Source: Luteitalea sp. (lineage in GTDB: Bacteria; Acidobacteriota; Vicinamibacteria; Vicinamibacterales; Vicinamibacteraceae). From it: a DNA stretch of 64,000 bases. The position numbers and the translations under genes were made by a program. The notes under the pieces are model-generated. The model was not told the origin of the DNA and searched no databases. It saw only the letters and a program-made list of their open reading frames with translations. Each line of letters begins with the position of its first letter. Within the stretch, counting starts at the first letter, position 1. Below, in pieces: positions 33,573-40,306 of this stretch. The stretch lies in contig WHTZ01000014.1 in assembly GCA_009377495.1 (NCBI GenBank), forward strand, positions 1 through 64,000, in the 5' to 3' direction.

Positions 33573-36500
33573 TAGAAGCTGAACCGCAGCCCGAGGCGGA
33601 CCGCTCGTGGACCAACGTCGGTGTTGAAGATCTGCATGAGGGTGTCGTCGGTCACCGAGTGTGTCGTGCCAGGTCTCGTGAAGACCGGATGGTTGAAGAC
33701 GTTGAATGCCTCGACGCGAAGCTCGAGGCGACGCGCGCCACCCATCGGAAAGCTACGGAAGACCGAGAAATCGGTGTTCCAGCCGCCAGGCCCGCGGACC
33801 GAGTTGCGGCCGCTGTTGCCGAAGCGCACGCCCTCGGGCTGCTCCCACGCACTCGGATCATAGTACGGGCCATCATCGCCAATGTTCCCGAGCTTCTGGG
33901 GCTCTCCCACTTGGTCGGCCGTCTGCTGGTTGCCGGGCATGTTGATCGAGATGCCGCTGTTGGCGGTCACCGTGAAGGGCAAACCGGTGTAGGCGTAGAA
34001 GATCCCGTTCACCTGCCAGCCATCGGCGAGCAGCTTGGTAAGACCGGTTGCGTTTCGTGCGAACGGCAGCTCGTACAGGAATCCGAGCTGGAGAACATGC
34101 GTGCGGTCGAACGGCTGGAGCGCGTAGTTGCGATGAAGCTGGCTCGGCGCGTTCCAGAACACGCTCTCCCTGTCGTCCTCTCCGTTGGGCGTCTCACCCA
34201 TTGATTTCGACCAGGTGTACGCGCCCTTGAGGAGCAGGCCGTTTCGGAACGGCCGATTGATGGCGACCTGAAGGCCGTGGTATTCGGTGCTGATTCGCGG
34301 CCCCCAACTGTTCAGGGCGATGTTGCGGCCGAACTCGGCGAAGAACGGCCGGCTCTCGTTGCCGCCGCCCGGCGTGTCCGACGCGTTGATGTCGAGGACG
34401 GCAAAGCCGTCGGTGCCCTTTGTCCCGACGTACGCCAGGTCGAGCGAGAGATCCGCCGGCAGACGACGCTCGACGGCGACGTTCCACGACTGAATGTATC
34501 CGCGGGACACATCGTCTTCGGGGGCTCGCATGATGACGTCGGGCGGCAGCGCCACGCGACCGGAGCTCAGATCGGGCGTGGCGATCTCCGGAATGCCCTC
34601 CTCGAGCGTGCTCACCCATCCCCACGGGTTGTCCTGCGTGAAGCTGCCCGCAATGGTCAGCGGGTAGGGGTCGCGCAGCGGTCGCGCAAAGGGGAGCGGA
34701 TTGTAGGTCAGCCCGTAGCCAGTCCTGAAGACGGTATCCTCGTTCAGACGATAGATGAACCCGAGACGCGGTGCGAACAGCGTGCTGCTCACCGAGAGGC
34801 CCACATCGTTTGGATTGCCGCCCAGGCCGCCGACGACCACCTCCAACGTCTCCAGGTCAAGCCGCTCGATGCCGCGGTCGGCCCGGGTCACCAAGGGATA
34901 GTACTCGTAGCGGAGACCGAGGTTGAGGGTCATGCGATCGTTGAGCTGCCAGCGGTCGTTGACGTAGAGCGCGTGTTGCCACTCGCGCGCCGTCAGGAGC
35001 TCGTTCTGGACGCTCTTGCTCGACTCGCCGACCAGGCCGAGGAGAAACGCTGCATAGGTATTGAATGTGTTGGGCGTCTGGCCGCCATTGAGGGCCGTGG
35101 CATTGCCGGCGAAGCCGAAGCTGCCGCGTGGATTGGCTCGCTCCGGCTGCCAGTGATCGAGATACAGGAAGTTGCCCGCGTAGCCGAATCGCAGCTCGTG
35201 GTTACCCGCCATCTTGGTCAGGTTGGTGGCGATGGCGTATGTACGCTCGTCGCGGAACGCCGGGGTCCAGGCGTCGTCGTTGCCGAGAATGCTGAAGCCC
35301 GTGTCGAACGCGGGAAACCCCGAGTAGCGCTCGTCATTACCGAACACCCCGCTCCCGCCGTTCGTGCCGGGAAGACCGACGAGGTCGCGCCCGACGAAGC
35401 CCAGATCGAAGTCCGACGCCACGACCTGTTGGTCCTGTCGCGAGAAGCCGAACGTCGAGTCGAGCACGAGCGTCGGGCTGAGCGTCCACGTGTGGCCGAA
35501 CGTCGCCTGATAGACCTTGGTATCTCCGTTGCCGTTGCCGTCCACGCCCAGGTAGAACAGGTTGCCGACCGTGGCGTTCATCTGGCTGTACTTGCCCCAC
35601 ACCTGGTGCGCGGCCGTGCGGTTCCAGTTGATCTTCACGTCGACGTTGTTTCTGTCGACCTTCGTGTCGTTCTGGCGGAGGAAGTTCCGCGTGATGTCGT
35701 TCGGCTCGCCTGCGTTGGCGGCAGGGTAGAAGTCCAGGAGCTGACGCGCAGCCGCGCTCATCCGATTCTCGGGAATCACGTTGCTCGGGAAAGGTTGGCG
35801 GCCCGTGCCATCCGCGTTGCCCGTCGACGGGTCGTAGATCACCTGCAGGCTGCCGTCGGGGTTCCTGGCGTTGCCGAAGTCGCCGCCGCCGAGTGCCGCG
35901 GTTGGGACATCGAGAAACTCGAAGGCCGTGCTGCGTTCGAAGAACCCCTCGTACGACCCGAAGAAGAACAGCTTGTTCCTGACGATCGGACCACCGACCG
36001 TGCCGCCCAGGATGTTGCGGTCGAGCGGCAGCTTGTCGGGGTCGAAGAACGGCCTGGCGTTGAGCGCGTCGCTGTTGAAGAGCTCGAACGCGGAGCCGGA
36101 CAGCTCGTTGGTTCCGGACTTGGTGATAACCGTGATCGCGGCGCCGCCAGCCTGTCCCTGCTCCGAACTGAAGCTGTTGGTCGAGATGTTGACGGTGTCG
36201 ATGGTCTCGGCCGGGGAGACGTACATGACGTGATGCGGCAGCCAGACGTTCATGTTCGTCGCACCGTCGGTCTTCGTCGCGTTGCTGTTGGGATTCTGGC
36301 CGTTGACGAACGTGCGCAGCGAGCGCGCTGGCGTATCGGTGAGGGCGTTCTGCTCCACGGCCGGCGTCGCGCCCGGCACCAGGTTCATCAGGCTCTGGTA
36401 GTTGCGGTAGTTGGCCAAGGGCAGATCGGTGATTTCCTTGGACTTCAGCTCCGTGTGCACGTCCGCGGTGTCGGTCTGCAGCAGCGCCGCGTCAGAGGCC

Positions 36501-36880
36501 ACCGTGACGGTCTCCTCGAGCTGGCCCACTTCCAAGGTGACGTCCACACGACTGATACTGTTGGCCGTGACGGGCACGCCGGTGCGAACGAACTCCTTGA
36601 ACCCTTGTAGGGAGAGTCTGACGTCGTAGGTGCCAGGCTGGATGTTGGTGATGCGGTAGGTGCCGGCCTCGTTCGAGACCGCCTCGAGCACGAGGCCGGT
36701 CTGCCGGTTGGTGGCCGTGACGGTGGCGCCCGGCACGGGAGCGCCCGAGCTGTCGATGACGCTACCGACCAATCCACCATAGAGGACTTGCGCGCGTGCC
36801 GGAATCGCCACGACGCCCACAGCCAGAACGACACCTAGCAGAGCCCGCATGGTTCTCCACGTCTTTGTCGGAGGCTTCAC
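33572..36880 (-). CDS. Oar-type TonB-dependent receptor
   Basis: 1102 residues from a GTG at 36880 with AGGAGGAG six bases upstream. A signal peptide ends at IPARAQ. The carboxypeptidase-like domain (VDSSGAPVPGATVTATN, TYRITNIQPGTYDVRLS) is followed by a plug (ETVTVASDAALLQTDTAD, ITDLPLANYRNYQSL) and a barrel (KSGTNELSGSAFELF, GGTVGGPIVRNKLFFFGSYE) ending RLGLRFSF with a terminal Phe. First gene of an operon with two GH109-like proteins. The import of a GalNAc-containing glycan is a reasonable inference. Confidence 0.92.
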   Translation of the reverse strand: MKPPTKTWRTMRALLGVVLAVGVVAIPARAQVLYGGLVGSVIDSSGAPVPGATVTATNRQTGLVLEAVSNEAGTYRITNIQPGTYDVRLSLQGFKEFVRTGVPVTANSISRVDVTLEVGQLEETVTVASDAALLQTDTADVHTELKSKEITDLPLANYRNYQSLMNLVPGATPAVEQNALTDTPARSLRTFVNGQNPNSNATKTDGATNMNVWLPHHVMYVSPAETIDTVNISTNSFSSEQGQAGGAAITVITKSGTNELSGSAFELFNSDALNARPFFDPDKLPLDRNILGGTVGGPIVRNKLFFFGSYEGFFERSTAFEFLDVPTAALGGGDFGNARNPDGSLQVIYDPSTGNADGTGRQPFPSNVIPENRMSAAARQLLDFYPAANAGEPNDITRNFLRQNDTKVDRNNVDVKINWNRTAAHQVWGKYSQMNATVGNLFYLGVDGNGNGDTKVYQATFGHTWTLSPTLVLDSTFGFSRQDQQVVASDFDLGFVGRDLVGLPGTNGGSGVFGNDERYSGFPAFDTGFSILGNDDAWTPAFRDERTYAIATNLTKMAGNHELRFGYAGNFLYLDHWQPERANPRGSFGFAGNATALNGGQTPNTFNTYAAFLLGLVGESSKSVQNELLTAREWQHALYVNDRWQLNDRMTLNLGLRYEYYPLVTRADRGIERLDLETLEVVVGGLGGNPNDVGLSVSSTLFAPRLGFIYRLNEDTVFRTGYGLTYNPLPFARPLRDPYPLTIAGSFTQDNPWGWVSTLEEGIPEIATPDLSSGRVALPPDVIMRAPEDDVSRGYIQSWNVAVERRLPADLSLDLAYVGTKGTDGFAVLDINASDTPGGGNESRPFFAEFGRNIALNSWGPRISTEYHGLQVAINRPFRNGLLLKGAYTWSKSMGETPNGEDDRESVFWNAPSQLHRNYALQPFDRTHVLQLGFLYELPFARNATGLTKLLADGWQVNGIFYAYTGLPFTVTANSGISINMPGNQQTADQVGEPQKLGNIGDDGPYYDPSAWEQPEGVRFGNSGRNSVRGPGGWNTDFSVFRSFPMGGARRLELRVEAFNVFNHPVFTRPGTTHSVTDDTLMQIFNTDVGPRAVRLGLRFSF

Positions 36881-36904
36881 GTTGAGCTCCTCCTGGCGCT
36901 GTGT

Positions 36905-36962
36905 TTGCTAATGGGGGATTTAGCAAGTAATTATATTACGAGTGCTTGCTTTTTATTGTCAA
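36905..36962 (-). promoter_or_regulatory. Promoter and nested operators of the receptor/GH109 operon
   Basis: On the minus strand TTGACA (36962-36957), an 18-base spacer and TAATAT (36938-36933) form a strong promoter. Over and downstream of the -10 lie several inverted repeats: GTAAT/ATTAC (36927-36939), AGCAAG/CTTGCT (36922-36950) and TTGCTAA/TTAGCAA (36905-36926). Such nesting suggests a repressor that binds two adjacent sites. The divergent aldolase gene may share the control. Confidence 0.6.
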
Positions 36963-36998
36963 GAGGGACCTGTACCGGGCCAAGGAGAAAGTGAAGCC

Positions 36999-37850
36999 AT
37001 GCCCCTTGTGACGACCCACGAGATCGTCGACTCAGCACGGCGCGCAGGCGGCGGCGCGGTGGCGTTCAACGTCATCACCCTCGAGCACGCCGAGGCCATC
37101 GTCGCCGGCGCGGAGCAGGCGAACGCCCCCGTGATCCTGCAGATCAGTCAGAACGCGGTGAGGTTCCACCAGAGCCGACTCGAACCGATCGCTGCCGCGA
37201 CCGCTGCCGTGGCGCGGGCCGCGGAGGTCCCGGTATCGCTGCATCTTGACCACATCGACGATGACGCGCTGCTGCGGCGCGCAGCCGATGGCCACTTCAG
37301 CTCCGTGATGTATGACGCGTCCGCGCTCGACTACAACGCGAACGTGGCCGCAACCAAAGCCGCCGCCGAGTGGGCGCATGACAACGGACTATGGGTAGAG
37401 GCTGAGCTCGGCGAGGTCGGCGGTAAGGGCGGAGCGCACGCACCCGGCGTCCGAACCCGGCCCGATGAGGCGCGGGCGTTCGTTGCGGCGACCGGTGTCG
37501 ACGCGCTGGCCGTGGCGGTCGGCAGCTCGCACGCGATGACGAGCCGGATCGCCCGGTTGGACCATGCGCTGATCGGTGAGCTCCGAGCGGCGGTGCCGGT
37601 GCCGCTCGTGTTGCACGGTTCGTCCGGCGTGGCAGACGACGAACTGGTGCGAGCCGTCGCAGGAGGGTTGGTGAAGATCAACATCGGCACCGCGCTCAAC
37701 ATCGCATTCACAGGTGCCGTTCGCGAGTACTTGGTGGCCGACCCCACCGTTGTCGATCCTCGCAAGTACATCGACCCCGGTCGGGAGGCCATGACCGCGA
37801 CGGTCGCGCAGATCCTCTCCCTCCTGCATAACATAGGTGCCAGGGGGTAG
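36999..37850 (+). CDS. Class II fructose/tagatose-bisphosphate aldolase
   Basis: 283 residues from the ATG at 36999, with AAGGAG 11 bases upstream. Zinc and substrate motifs are visible: VSLHLDHIDDD (zinc-binding His and the catalytic Asp), SSVMYDAS, VEAELGEVGG, VGSSHAM, PLVLHGSSGV (zinc His) and VKINIGTALNIAF. The enzyme makes or cleaves a ketose bisphosphate into DHAP and glyceraldehyde-3-phosphate. The short GatY/KbaY-like form and the AgaS and PfkB genes 13 kb away favour tagatose-1,6-bisphosphate, although fructose-1,6-bisphosphate cannot be excluded. Divergent from the receptor operon. Confidence 0.85.
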   Translation: MPLVTTHEIVDSARRAGGGAVAFNVITLEHAEAIVAGAEQANAPVILQISQNAVRFHQSRLEPIAAATAAVARAAEVPVSLHLDHIDDDALLRRAADGHFSSVMYDASALDYNANVAATKAAAEWAHDNGLWVEAELGEVGGKGGAHAPGVRTRPDEARAFVAATGVDALAVAVGSSHAMTSRIARLDHALIGELRAAVPVPLVLHGSSGVADDELVRAVAGGLVKINIGTALNIAFTGAVREYLVADPTVVDPRKYIDPGREAMTATVAQILSLLHNIGARG

Positions 37851-37931
37851 GGGCCAGGTCCCAGGGCTGTCTCAGGGTACAGGGACAAGTGCTCAAGGGA
37901 GCAGGGCCGGTAGTAGCCACTTCGAGTAATC
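37846..37931 (+). repeat. ~90-base dispersed element, copy B
   Basis: Fills the gap between the aldolase and the amidohydrolase. It shares CAGGTCCCAGGGCTGTC, CTCAGGGTACAGGGAC, GTGCTCAAGGGA and CACTTCGAGTAAT with the copies at 24250 and 57912. Both flanking genes end at or near it, so it could also act in 3'-end formation. Confidence 0.7.
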
Positions 37932-37935
37932 GGCT

Positions 37936-39075
37936 CTACTGAGTGGCGGCCTCGATGGAGGCACCAGGAATCAGCTTGAGCGCGTTCTCGTAATACAGCT
38001 TCTTGAGAGCTTCATCCGGTAGGTACAGACCGTGGACCATCCAGCGCCCCTGTCGATGATGGCTTTCAGCAATGTCGAAGTACTCGTCGTCTGTTTCGAG
38101 GAAGCGCCAGTACAACTGGTACGCGTTCGCTCGGGGCGCGGTATCGGTGCCGAACAAGACTCGATCCTGGTACTTGATCAGGAAGCGGCGTGCGGTGTAG
38201 GGTTGCCGGCCCAGCTCGCTGAGACGTGCATCGATGTCGATGTAGTAGTTGGGGTACTTGTCGAGCATGGCACCAACCACCTCCAGATTCTCTGCGTACC
38301 AGCCCATGTGCGCGCCAATGAAGATCGTCTTCGGATGGCGCGCAACGACGCGCTCGCCTTGTCTGACGATCTCTTCCAACGAGGGGTAGTCTGGATAGAA
38401 GAGCCACTCAGGCCTGCGCTGCAGCTCGTCGAATCGCTCGTTGAACCGATCGAGAGGCGTGAAGAAGGCCGCGGGATCGCCAATGTGGATCTCGATGGGA
38501 ATCCCGAGCTCGCCCGCCTTCGCCCACAGCGGATCCAGCCGAGGGTCGTCTACGGCGATCAGCTGTCCCTTCGCGTCGGTCAACTCCAAGCCGAGACCCT
38601 TGTGAATCTTCAAGCCACGCGCACCGGCCCTCACGCCCGCCTCGAGCTCGGCGGCTGCCTGCTCGCCGAAGCCCGGCTCCGCGATCTTGCTCCAGTCGGG
38701 CCGGGCGTAGGTTAGGAAGCGCCCCGGGTACTGCTTGTCGAATCGCTCGATGTTCCGAACCAGATCTTCACCGAAGCCACCATCGAGGTTGACCACTTGT
38801 GCGACGCCGGTCTGGTCCATGACCGCGATCGCCTCTGCCGGGTCCGTATTGCGCAAATGATTGTGGTTGTCAATTGCCGGATATCGCGCTCTCGGGACCT
38901 TCGTTTCTTTGGTGACGAGCATCGAGCGCGGCTCGTACTCGCGCAGGACGATGTCTGGTGCTCCCTCCGACTCGGACGTGGCCGCGTCGCCACGTCCGCG
39001 GTCACATGCCGTCGCGGCCATAACGGCGAACGCGGCGGCCACCACGACAGCTCTTCTCATGACAGCACTCATCAT
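37936..39075 (-). CDS. Amidohydrolase-2 family lipoprotein
   Basis: About 379 residues. I use the ATG at 39075; a second ATG directly after and one at 39060 are equally possible. The N-terminus has a basic start and a lipobox-like MAATAC. The TIM-barrel amidohydrolase shows YPAIDNHNHL (metal His pair), GARGLKIHKGLGL, PIEIHIGDP (metal His), IFIGAHMG (His) and VLFGTDT (metal Asp). Members are decarboxylases or lactonases of cyclic or aromatic acids, and secreted ones may open sugar lactones. It is divergent from a truncated GH16 gene. Confidence 0.82.
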   Translation of the reverse strand: MMSAVMRRAVVVAAAFAVMAATACDRGRGDAATSESEGAPDIVLREYEPRSMLVTKETKVPRARYPAIDNHNHLRNTDPAEAIAVMDQTGVAQVVNLDGGFGEDLVRNIERFDKQYPGRFLTYARPDWSKIAEPGFGEQAAAELEAGVRAGARGLKIHKGLGLELTDAKGQLIAVDDPRLDPLWAKAGELGIPIEIHIGDPAAFFTPLDRFNERFDELQRRPEWLFYPDYPSLEEIVRQGERVVARHPKTIFIGAHMGWYAENLEVVGAMLDKYPNYYIDIDARLSELGRQPYTARRFLIKYQDRVLFGTDTAPRANAYQLYWRFLETDDEYFDIAESHHRQGRWMVHGLYLPDEALKKLYYENALKLIPGASIEAATQ

Positions 39076-39151
39076 CAACCCACGGTGGACCAAGCGAAAC
39101 TAAAGGAAACTTTCTATACCTCGAAGACGGCCTTGTCAAGGGCCTGTTTCG

Positions 39152-39180
39152 TTGACAAAAAACAGTGAAACAACTAGATT
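39152..39180 (+). promoter_or_regulatory. Promoter upstream of the GH16 remnant, with inverted repeat
   Basis: TTGACA (39152-39157), a 17-base spacer and TAGATT (39175-39180). TGTTTC (39145-39150) and GAAACA (39167-39172) flank the -35 as an inverted repeat and could be an operator. A weaker leftward pair (TTGACA 39139-39134, TATAGA 39118-39113, 15-base spacer) may drive the amidohydrolase. Confidence 0.55.
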
Positions 39181-39186
39181 CGTTAG

Positions 39187-39570
39187 CCATCGAAAGAACA
39201 AGGGGAAATCGACCTCATGGAGAGCTGGGGAAGTCGTCCGAATCGGACGTGTGTTTACATTCACGGCACCGAGGGGCCGACGCCGTCTCAGTGTGTCCAG
39301 CACGATCGCGACGTTTACAGCGAATTCCACGTTTACGCCATGGAATGGTACGCAGACCGCATTGACTTTTTCCGAGATGACGACAAGATCCTTACCTACA
39401 CGAAAGACCCCGAGGTCGGCTGGTCTTTTGACAAGTCCATGTACCTGATCATGAACATTGCGTGCGGCGGGCCGGATGAGCCCGCCCCAGACGACTCCAA
39501 GCTTCCACAGCGCATGACCGTGGACTACGTGCGCGTTTATCAGAAGAGCCCCGAAAGGGGATCACGGTGA
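39187..39570 (+). pseudogene. GH16 glucanase, N-terminal half lost
   Basis: The open frame begins after a TAG at 39184 and reads GEIDLMESWG, which is the GH16 catalytic motif ExDxxE, followed by EFHVYAMEWYADRIDFF, SMYLIMNIACGG and MTVDYVRVYQ, the family C-terminal half. The first in-frame ATG (39217) is inside the motif, so any product lacks the nucleophile and the N-terminal ~150 residues. Beta-1,3-glucanase or laminarinase activity is thus lost. A good promoter lies directly upstream and the CBM9-like gene overlaps its stop, so the transcript may still serve that gene. Confidence 0.75.
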
Positions 39571-40292
39571 ACAGGAAAGCGGCTTGCCTCGTGATTATTC
39601 TCCTCGCATCAGTACCGCCGGCCGTAGCCGGCAGCTCAGGAGGGCGATTGATCAGCCGTCACGCAGCGATGGATGTCGAGCTCACGGCCGATCCCGCAAG
39701 CGCGTTCTGGAAAGACGCACCGGTAACCATCGCGGCGAACGACCGCTGGAACCGTCCTCTCCCGGATCATCGCACCGAGATTCGATCTCGGTGGACTGAC
39801 GACAATCTCTACCTGCTTTTCGTGTGTCCGTACGAGCAGCTGCACCTGCGTCCCGACCCTTCAACCACGACGGAAACCAACAAGCTTTGGGAGTGGGACG
39901 TTGCAGAGGCGTTCATTGGCGCCGACTTCGACAATATCCGTCGCTACAAGGAATTTCAGGTTTCTCCGCAAGGTGAGTGGGTGGATCTCGATATCGATCT
40001 CGACCAGCCCAAACCGGAAGGCGGCTGGCTGTGGAGCTCGGGATTTCAGGTAAAAGCGCGCATTGACCACGAGGAGAAGGTTTGGTACGGCGAGATGCGC
40101 ATCCCCATTGAATCCATCGATAGTCGCGCGGCCGCGCCGGGCAACGAATTGCGCATCAACGTGTACCGAATTCAGGGGCCGCCAAAGGAGGCGGGAGAAT
40201 CGAAAACCAGGACGGTGCTTTCATGGCAGCCAACCTACAATCGGAGCAACCACACGCCTGAGTCGTTCGGTACACTGCGTTTGGAACGGTAA
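39567..40292 (+). CDS. CBM9-like carbohydrate-binding exported protein
   Basis: 241 residues starting at the GTG at 39567, overlapping the GH16 stop by four bases. A signal peptide ends near AVAGSSG. The body matches the CBM9-like family: FWKDAPVTIAANDRW, EIRSRWTDDNLYLLFVCPY, LWEWDVAEAFIGADFDNIRRYKEFQVSP, EWVDLDID and RIPIESI, ending TPESFGTLRLER. These domains bind sugar ends, and stand-alone forms are common near polysaccharide-degrading genes. Once probably a partner of the GH16 enzyme. Confidence 0.85.
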   Translation: MNRKAACLVIILLASVPPAVAGSSGGRLISRHAAMDVELTADPASAFWKDAPVTIAANDRWNRPLPDHRTEIRSRWTDDNLYLLFVCPYEQLHLRPDPSTTTETNKLWEWDVAEAFIGADFDNIRRYKEFQVSPQGEWVDLDIDLDQPKPEGGWLWSSGFQVKARIDHEEKVWYGEMRIPIESIDSRAAAPGNELRINVYRIQGPPKEAGESKTRTVLSWQPTYNRSNHTPESFGTLRLER

Positions 40293-40306
40293 GAGCACGG
40301 AGTCCA

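Noticed and set aside
34277-36610. 777-codon open frame on the plus strand
   Set aside because: It lies wholly antisense to the TonB receptor; the receptor has a signal peptide and clear domains, and the plus-frame protein is Arg/Val/Glu-rich without domains.
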